Positions 11,191 to 22,494 are shown, counted from the stretch's first letter. The stretch: DNA of 64,000 bases from Orientallactaga sibirica (GCA_036365145.1 JAEOAD010000048.1:13564501-13628500); one strand, 5' to 3'. Notes: generated by a model from the sequence alone, not told the origin. Made by a program: numbers and translations.

Positions 11191-11784
11191 CCAATTTTTT
11201 TTTTTTTTTAGTAAAATTACTTTATTTTCCGCTTGTATTTGTCATTCTCCATTTTTTAACGGAGTGCTGGAGACAGTGCCTCTGTTAGAAAGGACCCTGG
11301 ACACTGCCTGCGAGGCTCCTCCACTGATGTCATCCAGAACGGGAGCAACGCCTCCTTGTCTGTCTGAGCTCAAGTTAAATTTAAATTAAAGTTGGTGTTG
11401 CCTCTGGAGATGAGAAACAGGCACACAGAATGAGCCATAAGTCCCCAGTTTTTTTAAGGGTTCGAGAGACTATTCGATTAAGAGAAGGAAGTGCAGAGAG
11501 CTCCTGCCATGGAAGGCAGGAGGGGGTTAGAGAGCCCATGTGGGACAAGGGGTCCCACCCAGCTTTACCAGAGCCAGGGACCTGGAGATTCAGGTGTAGG
11601 AGAGATGAACAGTTAAGAACACGAGTCCCCGGTTTTAAGACCATGTCTGCTGAATGAACTCATTCTCGTCACTTAGAAAATCTGTCCTTTCTGAGGTGGT
11701 TGTGGGCATCCTTCTACCTGCGGGAAGCTTTGTCCCATAAAGTTCACCTGCAGTCATCGGAGCACAAGGTAGGAGTAAGTTTGA
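11191..11784. other. unique non-coding sequence
   Basis: Starts with a T-run at about 11197-11209. No repeat or gene recognised beyond that. Confidence 0.4.
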
Positions 11785-12098
11785 TGGCACTGGGAGATGG
11801 CTCAGTCGAGAAAGTACCACGCAGGTGTGAGTACCGGAGTTCAGACCCTTGGGAAGTGCTAGGTGGGAATGGTGCCACTTGCCTGTAATCTCAGTCCTGG
11901 GGAAGCAGAGTCTGGTGATCCCCGGGGCAAGCTGGCCAGCTGGAGTAGCTGGGTGCGAGTGAGAGACCCTGCCTTAGTAAATACGATGGAGGACACTTGA
12001 GGAAGACATTGGACATCAATCACTGACCTCCACACACCATCACACTCATGAACCCATGCCCACCCACACACACGTGTACACGCATGTGCACACAGGCA
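11785..12098 (+). mobile_element. B4/RSINE1 SINE, sense, old copy
   Basis: ID-like head (CTGGGAGATGGCTCAGTCGAG), a GTTCAGACCC B box, a B1-like middle (TGCCACTTGCCTGTAATCTC), GTGAGAGACCCTGCCTTAG, and a CA-rich end with CACACACACGTGTACACGCA. Confidence 0.8.
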
Positions 12099-12155
12099 AA
12101 AAATGGTAAGCTTGAATGATATTTGGTGGACATAAGTTTTTAAAACAGCTGTACC

Positions 12156-12400
12156 AGGCTGGAGAGATGGCCCAACAGTTAAAGCATTTGCCTGCAAAGC
12201 CTAATGACCTGGGTTCAATTTCTTGTGTGCAAAGCCTAACAACCCAGGTTCAGTTCCTCAGGACCTACGTAAAGCCAGATGCACAAATGGCGCATGCATT
12301 TGGAATTCGTTTGCAGTGGCTGGAGGCCCTGGTGTGCCCACTTGCTCTCTCTGTTTCCCTTCCTCCTTGAATAAAAATAAATTTAAAAAGTTTTTTTTTA
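12156..12400 (+). mobile_element. DIP-type SINE with duplicated B-box region
   Basis: Head GGCTGGAGAGATGGCCCAACAG. The module GCAAAGCCTAAYRACC plus GGTTCA occurs twice in tandem (about 12196-12220 and 12229-12254), so two B-box-like motifs are present. The body then continues to the AAATAAATTTAAAAAG tail. Flanks resemble an imperfect target duplication around CTGTACC. Confidence 0.8.
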
Positions 12401-12840
12401 AACCTGTACCTTCAGTCCTGAGTGAGGAGCTATCGGCTGTAATAGGTCCTTCCTTGGAAGTTGCAAGGCCCTAGCAAATGGCCAATCAGCCCCCAGTGTT
12501 CCACAAGTGAGGACTGAAAAGCACTTCTTTGAGCCAAGTTTGGAAAAATTAGTCTTAAGACTTTACATGTGGAGCCTGAGCTTTTCAGGCCATGGCACGA
12601 AAAACTCGTGTTGGCTTGTATATAAACTCATGCCCTAGCTCAACTCAACTGTCATAAAATTCCTAACAGTTTAGGGTAGAGATGTGGTATGTTTGTTTTA
12701 TGCCAAGTAGTATTTAATAACCTATCCAAAGGCCAAATATATGTTTCACTGGTCTGTGTTCTGCTGGTACATTTTAAATTCTCCAGCAGATTGCACACTT
12801 CAGTAGCAAAGTTGTTTTTTTTTTTAAATAAAAATTGAAA

Positions 12841-12990
12841 ATAGCTGGGCGTGATGGTGCATGATTTTAATCCCAGCACTTGGGCAGCAGAAGTAGGAGG
12901 ATCGCTATGAGTTTGAAGCAAGCCTGGGACTAAGGGTAAGTTCTAAGTTTGCCTTGACTGGAATGAGACCCTACCTCAGCTGCCCCTAGT
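12841..12990 (+). mobile_element. B1 SINE, sense, diverged
   Basis: Begins AGCTGGGCGTGATGGTGCATG and runs to GAGACCCTACCTCAG. A short direct repeat (AAGGGTAAGTTCTAAG) alters the second half. Confidence 0.8.
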
Positions 12991-13045
12991 AAGAGGAAGA
13001 TTTATAGCAAAAGGGAATTACCATCCATATAAAATATCTAAGAGA

Positions 13046-13198
13046 ACGGGGCATGGTGGAACACACTTTTAATCCCAGCACTTGGAAGGCATAGGTAGGA
13101 GCATTGTCGAGAGTTCAAGACCAGCCTGGGACCACAGAGTGAGTGCTGGGTCAGCCTGGGCCAGAGTAAAACCCTACCTTGAAAAAAAAAAAAAAAAA
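13046..13198 (+). mobile_element. B1 SINE, sense
   Basis: Begins GGGGCATGGTGGAACACAC and ends ACCCTACCTTG plus a 17-20 bp A-run. Includes the mouse-like duplicated GCCTGGGACC/GCCTGGGCC segment. Confidence 0.85.
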
Positions 13199-13204
13199 AC
13201 TAAT

Positions 13205-13205
13205 G

Positions 13206-13255
<50 letters not shown>
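13205..13255. repeat. (TA)n(TG)n microsatellite
   Basis: TATATATATA passes into an unbroken TG run of about 17 units just after the B1 A-tail. Alternating TG tracts of this length can adopt Z-DNA. Confidence 0.9.
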
Positions 13256-13256
<1 letters not shown>

Positions 13257-13329
13257 CAAGTTTGGCCACCAAAGTTAGGAAATTCAGGGGTTAGAGCACT
13301 TGAGGCTGGCATGCAGAAGTCATTGAATA

Positions 13330-13728
13330 AGTTACTTTTCTAACTCCCGTGACAAAAGCAAGGAAGAAAGGGAGGGAGGGAGGCAGGGAGGAAGGGTTTC
13401 TTTTGGCTCCAGGTTTGAGGGAATCTACCCCATCACTGCAGGGAAAGCACAGTGGTGAGAGTGTGAGATGGTTGGTTACACTGCATCTGTGGTCAGGAAG
13501 CAGACAGAGAGATGGATGCTGGCACTTGCCACTTTCTCCTTTTCACCGCTACACTCGGTCCAGGACTGCTATCCATGGAATGGTGCTTGTTCCCCCTGCC
13601 CCCCACGTTCAGGGCGGCTCCTCAGCTAAAGCTCTCTGGAAATCCCCTCGCAGAGTCACCTAGAGGCACGCCTCCTAAGTGAGTCCCAGTCCAGTTGATG
13701 ATCCAGATTCACCACCATGGGGCACTCA
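13330..13728 (-). mobile_element. MaLR-type LTR, antisense, old
   Basis: The order TTACTTTTCTAACTCCCGTGACAAAAGC, a GGAAGG purine run, TTTCTTTTGGCTCCAGG, and later CCAGTCCAGTTGATGATCC matches the reverse layout of rodent ERVL-MaLR LTRs. No internal retroviral genes are seen, so this is a solo LTR. The subfamily is not assigned. Confidence 0.5.
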
Positions 13729-14111
13729 ACCAGGATCTGTTTCAGGAATGAATAAGAAATGAAAGGCTGCTTTACCTCAAAGGGGCTTGACTTGAAATGG
13801 GGTACTCTATATCAGTACCGGAAATGTGAAGTGTAGGCTAACATGCTCCAGTACCCCCACAACACCCAGTGCTCTTCACTCTTTAACCAGTGTGTGTTGG
13901 AGTTTATTTGCAAAATCACAAAATGCCCCAAAGAAGAGAAGCAGAGCCGCCACCTCCCACACTAAACAAAGCTGGTTCTGGAAGTCCTGTGTGCCCCAGT
14001 TCTTAAGTTAGGGGAAACGGAACATTTTCACCAAGCAAGCAGCAGAGATTTTCTTATCTATACTTAAAATGTAATATTCAACCCAGGGCCAACTTCTTGA
14101 TCTATATTGGA

Positions 14112-14302
14112 AGAATTCCTGAGGAGCTTCTTGGTTAAGGTGAGCTTGCTCACAAAGCCCCATGACCCAGGCTTGATCTCCCAGTACCCATGTAAAGCCA
14201 GATGCACAAAGTGGCACATGTATCTGGAGTTTGTTTGCAGTGGTGGGAGGCCCTGGAGTGTCCATTCTGTCTCCCTCTGCTTACAAATAAAGAAAGAAAT
14301 AT
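14112..14302 (+). mobile_element. DIP-type SINE, sense, diverged head
   Basis: The B-box area CCCAGGCTTGATCTCCCAGTAC, AGCCAGATGCACAAAGTGGC, CTGGAGTTTGTTTGCAGTGG and a short AAATAAAGAAAG tail are present. The first 25 bp are altered or deleted. Confidence 0.75.
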
Positions 14303-14324
14303 GTTATCACCAATAAGTTTTTTT

Positions 14325-14648
14325 AAAATTTATTTTATTATTTTTTTTAAACTTTTTATTTTATCTTATTTTTTTTGGAGAGAGACACAGAGAGAGACAG
14401 GGAAACACACACACACACACACAGAGAGGGAGGGAGGAAGACAGAGATGGGCGGGCGAGCAGTGTCTCAGCTGCTGAGAATGAAATCCAGATGTGTGCGC
14501 CCCCTTGTGGCCAAGTGCAGCATTGCGCCCTTGTGTCACTGCATCTGGCTAAACGTGGGACCTGGAGATTGGAACAGCTGGAGATTGGAACCAGTGTTCT
14601 GAGGGTTAGGAGGCAGGCGCCTTAACCCCTAAGCCATCTCTCCAGCCC
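14325..14648 (-). mobile_element. DIP-L SINE variant, antisense
   Basis: A long T/A-rich tail, GGAGAGAGACACAGAGAGAG, an (AC)n run at about 14406-14422, the GTGCAGCATTGCGCCCTTGTG segment and the antisense head. Confidence 0.8.
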
Positions 14649-14823
14649 TTAATTTATTTTTTTGAGAGAGAGAGAATGGGCATACCAGGGCCTCCAGCCA
14701 TCGCAAAAAACTCCAGACATATGTACTACCTTGTGTGTTTGGCTTACGTGGGTCCTGGAGAATTGAACCTGGTTCTTTGGCTTTGCAGGCAAGCACCTTA
14801 ACCGCTAAGCCATCTCTCCAGCC
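14649..14823 (-). mobile_element. DIP-type SINE, antisense
   Basis: A short form directly abutting the DIP-L copy upstream: TTATTTTTTTGAGAGAGAG, GAATTGAACCTGG and an end at CCATCTCTCCAGCC. The two antisense copies stand head to tail with no spacer. Confidence 0.85.
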
Positions 14824-16506
14824 TACTACTAAGTTTTGACGCACACATTTTCCTGAGTGAATTTCACTTTCAGGCAATACGGTTGACGGTCATTTGTGGG
14901 ATGATAGAAGCAAACATGACCCATTATGAAATGAGCCCTTCTGATTGGCAAGCCTTTACGAAAACTGTTCTCAAAAGGTGTCATTTCGTAATTACTAATT
15001 GCTTTGAATAGTAATCACTATTGCTTTGAACCATGTTGTCCAAGTTTTTACCTGTCCCTCATGAACACTGGAGCCAGGGAAACGCAAGTCTGGATTCCAG
15101 ACCGCAGGGCCCTGTCTTCTGATTCAGGAGTTGCCCTCAACTCCAACACAGTACGTTGAAATCCAGACTAGGCTTTGAGAGCTAACCCCTGGCTCCACCC
15201 TGTTTCCTGTCCCTCACACTGACCAACCGATCCCATGTTCCTCCCTCTCTGCTTTCTCATTTTGGCTCTGCATTCTGGCACTTTGAGTCTCTCAGTCTTG
15301 TAATTTCCCAGCCCCCTGTCTTTCTGACATTTTCCTGACATCTCGGTCTTCCACTAAATCGGGGTCACAGCTCTCTTGCCTGTTGCTGCCAGTTTTCACC
15401 AGCGTGCCCATGAGGGAGAAAACCCAGTATTCACCTGGGCGAAGGATCCTGGCTCTCCTTTTGGGGGCTGGGCTGCTCCAGTGAGTTTCACTGGAAGCAG
15501 GTGAAGTTCAGGGGTAAGACCAGGGGCCTAGATGCCATTCTGCACTTGGCCATACTTGTGTGGCTGCAGGCCACTGCCGTGCCCTGTCCACCTGCCTCAT
15601 GCTTGCGTCACACACATCGCAGGTGGCCTCAGGTCTAAGCACCAGGTGCCTCCCTGGCTGCTGGCCACCTGGCATCTTGCCCAGTGACATTTCATTCTGA
15701 CCTTTCCTTTGAAGAAGGTTTCTGAAGCAACATTATCCACGTGAAAGTCAACAAAGAAGAGTGGATGGTGCATTGACAGACGTGTGATTTAAAAGGCAGG
15801 AAGTGAGGTTGCTTAATATAGCCAGGTTGGAGAGGATGAGAAAAAAAAAAAAAAAGCCCTTGAAATCACTCTTTAATCATTCGCCTTTAGAGCAGCACAG
15901 GAGAAACAAACATTTCTATTCAATGTATACATACTTGGGCAGAACAAACAACTGGGCTTTGTAAGTACCCAGACCTCCTGGACGGAGGCCTCTCTCCACT
16001 GGACATTCTTTTTTTCTGCCCAGGCTTAGACAGGAAGAAATGGGAAGAATGTCCTAAGGATGGAACAGATGATGCCAAAGCATCTCATGTTTCTTTTTTC
16101 TTTTTTTCCTTTTTGATGGAAGCTTTGGCCCAAGAGTCAACTGAGCCGATGAAGCCTTAGGGTGGCAAGGGACTCTTAGTGTGTGACTCCTCTTGGCTTC
16201 CTTCAGTCTGCGTCTAAATTTTGCACACTGTGGTTCATGGCGACCACCACCTCTGCCCCCACCCTCCGGCACATGCATCGTCCCAAGGGCTGTGGTTTGC
16301 ACTACAGAAATCTTTAAATATTTTATAACCAAAATTCCAGTTCAAAAGCCAAGTCACTATTAGCCATGCCTTTTGTGACTATCCATTTTACTAATGTTCA
16401 TAATAGTTTAAAGTCAGTTTTGGGATTTCTTGACAGTAGCCCTTAAATTTATCACTTGAATCAGGGCTGATGGCAATCCAGTGAATAGCAACCTTATTCA
16501 TTCTTT
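14824..16506. other. unique non-coding sequence
   Basis: No SINE, LTR or gene recognised in about 1.7 kb, apart from an A-run at 15841-15855. It is one of the longest SINE-free stretches in the left half of the window. Confidence 0.5.
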
Positions 16507-16583
16507 GGTAGTGCTGGAGGCTGCATCCAAGGCCTCACACACACTAAGCTAGCTCTCTTCTAGTGAGCTACATCTCTAGCCCC
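16507..16583 (-). mobile_element. ID-type SINE, antisense
   Basis: GTAGTGCTGGAGGCTGCATCC followed by AGCTACATCTCTAGCCCC matches the reverse tRNA-Ala-derived ID body. Confidence 0.75.
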
Positions 16584-16590
16584 AGTAACA

Positions 16591-16748
16591 TTTTTTTTTT
16601 TTGTTTGTTTTTTAAGGTAGGGTCTTGCTATAGCCCAGGCTGACCTGGAATTCACTATGTAGTGTCAGGGTGGCCTTGAACTGATGGCAATTCTCCTACC
16701 TCTGCCTCCCGAGTGCTGGGATTAAAGGTGTGCACCAGCATGCCCGGC
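16591..16748 (-). mobile_element. B1 SINE, antisense
   Basis: A T-run, AAGGTAGGGTCTTGCTATAG and a full body ending CAGCATGCCCGGCC. CAGTAAC before and CTAGTAAC after suggest a target duplication within the ID element. Confidence 0.9.
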
Positions 16749-17055
16749 CTCTAGTAACCTATTTTTAAAACTGCATATTTATATAGTGCATTGTGATTCC
16801 AAAATACTGTCACATCAAAATCAGGCATTTGGTGCACTTAATCATTTTAGGGCACTTCCTAAGTTGGCTGGTAGTCAGCTCTCATACCTTAAGAAATGAC
16901 CCATCAGACTGCAAACAGACCATTTACTGTGTGCCAAGTATGCTCTAGTGCTTTGCATACTTTAATTTACTGAAACCTCTTCATCTTGCAGAAGAGAACT
17001 AGGATGCCCACAGACCTAACTTCTGTACATTGAGTCCAGTATGCTCTGAGATTTA

Positions 17056-17178
17056 AAAAAATATTATTTTTTAGAGAGAGATAATTGGGACACCATGGGA
17101 TCTGATCTGGAGAGTTGAACATGGGTCCTTAGGCTTCATAGGCAAGCACCTTAACTGCTAAGCCATCTCTCCAGCTCT
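17056..17178 (-). mobile_element. DIP-type SINE, antisense, internally deleted
   Basis: The tail side TTTTTTAGAGAGAGATAATTGG joins almost directly to the head half GAGAGTTGAACATGGG and ATCTCTCCAGCTC. About 70 bp of the middle is gone. Confidence 0.8.
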
Positions 17179-17192
17179 GTTCTGAGAATTTG

Positions 17193-17399
17193 TAAAATAT
17201 TTTATTATTTTTATTTATTTATTTGACAGAAAAAGGGGGGAGGAGAGAGAATGGAAATGCCAGGGCCTCCAGCCACTGCAAACAAACTCCAGTTGCATGC
17301 ACCCCCTTGTGCATCAGGTTAATGTGGGTCCTGGAGAATCAAACCTGGGTCCTTTGGCTTTGCAGCAAATGCCTTAACCACTAAGCCATCCCTCCAGCC
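17193..17399 (-). mobile_element. DIP-type SINE, antisense
   Basis: TTATTTATTTGACAG, CCAGGGCCTCCAGCCACTGC, GAATCAAACCTGGGTCC and CCATCCCTCCAGCCC. Similar TGTTCTGRGAWTTT flanks follow this and the previous SINE, suggesting successive insertions at one spot. Confidence 0.85.
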
Positions 17400-18408
17400 C
17401 TGTTCTGGGATTTTAAATTCTGTTTTGCTTCTCAGATTCTCAACACTCACAGTAGGAATAGGTGGGCAGGGGTGGACGGTGAGCATGTGTGTGGTATGAT
17501 AAAACTGAAGGAGAAATGGCATGGCTCACTTATGGTCACTCAGCCAGGGCCAGGCAGGGGTTCAGAAGCACAGAATGGGTCACAGGAATTTTCCTGTTCA
17601 GTATGTACTCAACTTGACAGATTGGTAGTATGGGATGATAGGTACACCCAGGCATTCTCTTCCATTCTGAGTTCAAAGCCCAGGAGAGGTGGAAGCACTA
17701 TGCCAAATGGCCAAAGGAGCCATTTTCTTTTAGGCCATAGAGGTATACTGACCAGACCTAACCAGGTGGGCACTGCTGGACTTTTCCACCTGGTGGTTGG
17801 TTCAGGTGATGCAGTTCTGTGACTGGTACTGACAGGGAGCTGCTGGGTTATTTCAGGACACTTCTGTCTTTGGGCCAGACTGTGCCTGGAACACCTGTGG
17901 ACAGGTTAGGTGGCAGGTGGCAGGTGACAGCCTCCCCGGGTTTGCCCTCTGGGCCTGGTCAGCTTTGGATGTGGATCCAAGAGCCTGTCACCCTCATTGG
18001 ACTGTAACATAGGTTTGGGACAATGTCCACCCCAGCCACTTCGAGCTTATATAAGTACCACTGAGCATCATTCAAAGTGGCTCTTTGCTTTCTGAAATGA
18101 GCATTGATGGCTGCCTAGCTCTCAAGTGTTTGCAGCACACTGGCTGCTCAGGGGTCATTCAAATAAAGGGAGGAAGTTTTTAAAAAGTTTGTTTTAATAT
18201 CATGTTTGGAGGACTGGGGTTGTGGTTGGGAGCAGCCTGCTGTTGAGGGAGGAGGACTGTTGGAGCCATGGAGTGGGCATAGAACTGGCATTTTGCAGGT
18301 TGGCATCGTCAGCTGCAGACCTCCAGAGAACATTATCCCTGTGGCCATAGCCTTCAGGCACCCTGCAGGGGACAGATGGGATTCTTCACCTGCGCACCAT
18401 CAGGTGAG
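17400..18408. other. unique non-coding sequence
   Basis: No repeat or gene family recognised. The 116-residue frame at 17472-17822 has no family signature. Confidence 0.4.
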
Positions 18409-18652
18409 GTTTTTTGTTTTTGAGAGAGAGAGAGAGAGATAGAGAGGAAGAGGCAGAAAGAGAATGGGCACGCCAGGGCCTTTTCAGCTGCTGTGAATGA
18501 ACTCCAGGTGTGTGCGTCCCCTTATGCGCGTGTGTGACATGGTGTGCTTGCGTCACTTTTGCATCTGGCTAAACAGGGGACCTGGAGATTTGAACAAGCA
18601 TTCTTAGGCTTGGCAGGCAAGCGCCTTAACCATTAAGCCATCTCTCTAGCCC
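18409..18652 (-). mobile_element. DIP-L SINE variant, antisense
   Basis: A T-rich start, GAGAGAGAGAG, CAGCTGCTGTGAATGAACTCC, the TGTGACATGGTGTGCTTGCG segment, and an ending at CCATCTCTCTAGCCC. Confidence 0.85.
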
Positions 18653-19293
18653 TCAGAGAGTTTAATGAAGTGGCAAAGGAAAGGTGGGGTGTTAGTAGTC
18701 TGGGGCCACAAGGGGACCCCTGGGCATCCCCAGCATCTCCAGTCTGGAGGTGGGGGGGGTTGGTGACCTTAGCTGGCCATATGAATGGGTGGTCTTCCAT
18801 CAGACCCATTGGTGTGGAGGCTGCAGTCATTTACTTCCTCCTTCTTCTCTTGGGATTATTAGGGAGCTTGGACTCCAGGCACATGAGCCTCAGAGCAGGG
18901 AAGGATACTGAGTGACCCTGGGGCCAAACAGGATGGAATTCCCCAAAACAGGCAATAAATTTGGTAGCCCCGTGTTTTTGTCAGCTTTATACGGACTAGG
19001 ATCTCAGAATGTCTCGATGACGAGACAGAGGGCCACCTTGAAAGCATCGAGGCCAGTGTGGCCTCTGGCAGTCTTCCTCCACTTCCTCAGACACCCCAAG
19101 GTCTGCAGAATACCACCTCTGCTCACACAGCGCACGTGGACTTGAGCTGTCTTGTGTGAAACAACACAGCCTGTCGGGGCTTAGCAAATGGGCTCTGTTA
19201 GGGGCGGTTCTGTAAATATATCTTATAGCCATCATCTCTTCCTGGCCTTCCCTCCTCTTCCTCTTACTTTTTTGCACTAATTAAAAAAAATGA
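18653..19293. other. unique non-coding sequence
   Basis: No repeat or gene recognised; includes a G-run at 18752-18759. Confidence 0.4.
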
Positions 19294-19500
19294 GAGCTGG
19301 AGAGATGCTTAGTGGTTAAGGCAGTTGCCTGCAAAACCTAAGGACCCAGGTTCACTTCCCCAGGACCCACATAAGCCAGATGCACAAAGTAATGCATGCA
19401 TCTGGAGTTTGTTTGCAGTGGCTAGAGGTCCTGGTACACCTATTCTCTGTGTGTGTCTCTCAATCTCTGTATCATAGCTAAATAAATAGATAAGTAAACA
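19294..19500 (+). mobile_element. DIP-type SINE, sense
   Basis: Head GAGCTGGAGAGATGCTTAGTGG, B-box region GGTTCACTTCCCC and the AAATAAATAGATAAG tail. Confidence 0.85.
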
Positions 19501-19510
19501 AACAAAATAT

Positions 19511-19680
19511 TGGGCTGGAGAGATGGCTTAGTCATTTAAGGCACTTGCCTGCAAAGCCTAAGGATCCAGGTTCGATTCCCCAGTACCCACATAAGCCAGA
19601 TGCACAAGGTGGTGCATGTGTCTGGAATTTCCCTACTCTTTCTCTTTCTCTCAAATAAATAAATAAATAGTATTTTTTTA
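19511..19680 (+). mobile_element. DIP-type SINE, sense, shortened
   Basis: Head GGGCTGGAGAGATGGCTTAG and B box GGTTCGATTCCCC. The segment between CTGGAATTT and the CTTTCTCTTTCTCTC run is deleted. Tail AAATAAATAAATAAATAG. Lies 10 bp after the previous SINE in the same orientation. Confidence 0.85.
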
Positions 19681-20012
19681 AAAAGTGAAACCCTTCTTAA
19701 CTCGGGCTCCTATGAACACAGGCCAGGGGTGCCCTTCCATGCCAGCCCCTGGGCCAGATCATGGTTTCCATCAACACTGTGTGTGATTTGTCTGCAAGGT
19801 GCTCTCAGGCAAGCCTTTCTGTCTTAACAGCATGTGAAAGAAATAGACAGTGGCCCAGCCAAAGCACCTGCGCATAGGCTCAGCCGTCAGCATTCCCACA
19901 GGCAACAGCTGGCTCTCAGATGAGATCATGGTGGGGAGTTTATTATCTGATTTCCAATACTTTGGGTGGTGATCCATTTATGAGAGTTATACATAGTTTA
20001 AAAAATTGTTTC

Positions 20013-20158
20013 AGCCAGGCATAGTGGCACACTCCTTTAATCCCAGCACTGGGGAGGCAGAGGTAGGAGGATCGCCGTGAGTTGGAGGCCACCCTGAGAC
20101 AACAGAGTGAATTCCAGGTCAGCCTGAGCTAGAGTGAGACCCTACCTTGAAAAGAAAA
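20013..20158 (+). mobile_element. B1 SINE, sense
   Basis: Begins AGCCAGGCATAGTGGCACAC and ends GACCCTACCTTGAAAAG. Flanked by AAAAATTGTTTCA and AAAAGTTGTTTCA, an imperfect target duplication. Confidence 0.9.
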
Positions 20159-20774
20159 AGTTGTTTCAATGATAAGAAGGTTAGATTCCCATGAGGGGGT
20201 GGGATAGATTAGACGGTCTCTCACTCCTTCCAGGCCACATGCTCCTTGGTCATTCCATAGTTTCGTCTCTCACAAGGGGGTAGAGCTGTTAAAGCAAGAT
20301 GTGAGGTGCCCAGCCCACCTGTCCCCTCTAGGGAAAAGCAGTGTCCTCTATCTTTCCGCTGTCCCCACACACCATCCACAGCATGTTCATCCCTTGTCCC
20401 CTCTGTTCAACTCAGAAATTGCAGCAGACAGCTGGCAATTTAGCCCAGGCAGACAAATTACTCTTAGGGTTATAAAAGTACTGCACAGCTTGCCTAATTC
20501 CCTTCTGGTAATTACGGAGCTGGCGCCTAGGCTCGGGGCCACACTTGCCACGTGTGCCTTGGCAGCCAGAAGGCGATGACCATGTGTGAACACTGGGTAC
20601 ATCCAGCGCAGGAAGTACCCCCCAAGTTGGCATCTGCCACGGTGAGCTGGGCATATATCTTCACAGAGTTGGTGGTAACTTACTGGTCTGATGGTGCATT
20701 ATTTTGGTGGCCTTAGGAAACAGCACTAAACTGGGGCTAATTTTAATCTCCTGGTGATTTCGTCTTCCAGGTGC
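20159..20774. other. unique non-coding sequence
   Basis: No repeat or gene recognised. Confidence 0.4.
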
Positions 20775-20917
20775 TTTTTGTTTGTTTGTTTGTTTGTTTG
20801 TTTGTTTCTGTTGTTGCTGTTTTGAGGCACGGTTAGCCCAGGCTGACCTGGAACTCATGGCAATCCACCTCCCTCAGCGCCCCCAGGGCTGGGACATACC
20901 GCTCCATCACACCCAGT
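20775..20917 (-). mobile_element. B1 SINE, antisense, with (TTTG)n tail
   Basis: A (TTTG)n run of about eight units replaces the poly-T tail. The body GAGGCACGGTTAGCCCAGGC continues to CTCCATCACACCCAG. Confidence 0.8.
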
Positions 20918-21399
20918 CCCCAGTGTTTTCACGGGTTTCTCAGGTCTTGGACCGCCTGCACACCGTGAGTAGAGTGGTTCCTTCTCTGTCCTCCCTCACC
21001 CCATTTGGAGCTGAAAGCTTAGAAAATCTGTATAATTGTATTATTTAGTTCTCCTTAATCTTCTTATTCAGTGTCCCTGTCACTGAACTATGCAAGCTAT
21101 GTCATTAAGACTGGAGTTGATGTGCCCGTCGTAATTGGACAACCAACGATGACCATGCTGGCAAGGGAGGGTTTATGAAGGAGGAGCTGATTTCATGCTC
21201 CTGATCACTTACGTGCGTGCTGTGGAGAGGGGTGAGTGAGTGATAACTTTTGACTTGAAGCATAATTAAAGCCCATGGCGAGAGGGGTTCCCATAGCAGC
21301 TGCCCGGGGGTGAATGGTTTTGGGACTGCCCGGCTGTGCTCAGCAGAGAGCTATTCCTACTTCCTGTGGCATGGGTTCTGCCATTTATTTTCCCAGTGG

Positions 21400-21711
21400 C
21401 GTTATTAAATACAATTCACATGCTATGAAGTCTACCTGTTTAAAGCAGAAACTCTGTAGTTTTCAGTACATGCAAAGGGTTATACAGCCATCTCTGTGAT
21501 TTTTGATCGTTTTCATCCCTCGCGCCTTCAACCATTCCCATTCCTTTCTCCTCAACTCCCCTGGCCCCAGATGAGCCCTGATCTCCTGACTGCATTTGGG
21601 ACATTTCATATGAATGGACTAACCCAACATGCCTGTGACTGGCTTAGCGTGACATTTTACAGGCTTGTTTCTATTGTAGTATGACGTAGGTAGACGTCCA
21701 TGACTTCTTTG
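21400..21711 (-). mobile_element. ancient L1 3' fragment, antisense, part 1
   Basis: Phrases such as ACAATTCACATGCTATGAAG, GGACATTTCATATGAATGG and GGCTTAGCGTGACATTTTAC match the reverse strand of the mammalian L1M 3' region as I remember it. The remnant is very diverged and non-functional, and continues after the B1. Confidence 0.65.
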
Positions 21712-21842
21712 TTGTTTCTGAGGTAGGGTCTCTCTCAAGCCCAAGCTGGCCTGGAACTCACTCTGTGGCCTCGAATAGATAGCGATCCCCTACCTCTGCT
21801 TCCCGAGTGCTGGGATTAAAGGCACATGCCACCACGCCCGGC
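21712..21842 (-). mobile_element. B1 SINE, antisense, inside L1 remnant
   Basis: TCTGAGGTAGGGTCTCTCTC to GCCACCACGCCCGGC. The L1-like sequence resumes directly after it. Confidence 0.9.
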
Positions 21843-22176
21843 CCAGAACTTCATTACTTTGAATGCCCAAGTGATGTCCCCTGTCCTGGGACATTTGGGT
21901 TGTTGCCATTTTTTGACCATGATGAAGAGAACTACCCTGAGTTTTTGTGAGGGTACATGGCTTCGTGTTGTGAGGTTACATGGCTTCATTTGTTTTGGGT
22001 ACATAACTGAAAGTGGAATTGCTGGGTCTTGTGCACCAAACCTTAATTTAACTTTCATGTTTAACTTTTTGAGGCATCTTCTTAGGATTTTAGTAATTTT
22101 TGGTTGTTTATTTTTGAATTGTAAGTATTTTTAAATTGTGATAAAATGCACATAACACTGAGCATTTTAACCATTT
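21843..22176 (-). mobile_element. ancient L1 3' fragment, antisense, part 2
   Basis: GGACATTTGGGTTGTTGCCA, GTGGAATTGCTGGGTC and ATGTTTAACTTTTTGAGG are hallmark reverse-strand L1M phrases. ATAAAATGCACATAACACTG at 22141 looks like the start of a second L1M 3' end. Confidence 0.75.
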
Positions 22177-22381
22177 AAAAATATTTTATTCGTTTATTTG
22201 AGAGAGAGAGAGAGAGAGAGAAATAGGTAGATAGAGAGATTCTCTATCTAGGTATGCTGGGCCTCTAACAATTGCAAATGAATTCCAGTGCCATTTTGTG
22301 CTTCTGGGTACTGGGGTATTGAACCCAGGTCATTAGGCTTTGCAGGCAAGAGCCTTAACCACCGAACCATCTCTCCAGCTC
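22177..22381 (-). mobile_element. DIP-type SINE, antisense, inside L1 remnant
   Basis: A (GA)n-rich tail, GAATTCCAGTGCC and GTATTGAACCCAGG, ending ATCTCTCCAGCTC. A perfect 14-bp target duplication, CATTTTAACCATTT, lies at 22163-22176 and 22382-22395, so the target was L1 sequence. Confidence 0.9.
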
Positions 22382-22395
22382 CATTTTAACCATTT

Positions 22396-22494
22396 TCATG
22401 TCCATAGTTCAGTGGCATTAAATACATTCACAGTGTTGTGCATCATTGCCATACTCCTCTTTGGTTTTAATTTTTACTTTAAAAATTATTATTA
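22396..22494 (-). mobile_element. ancient L1 3' fragment, antisense, part 3
   Basis: AGTTCAGTGGCATTAAATAC, ATTCACAGTGTTGTGCATCA and TTGCCATACTC continue the L1M 3' end interrupted by the SINE. Confidence 0.65.
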
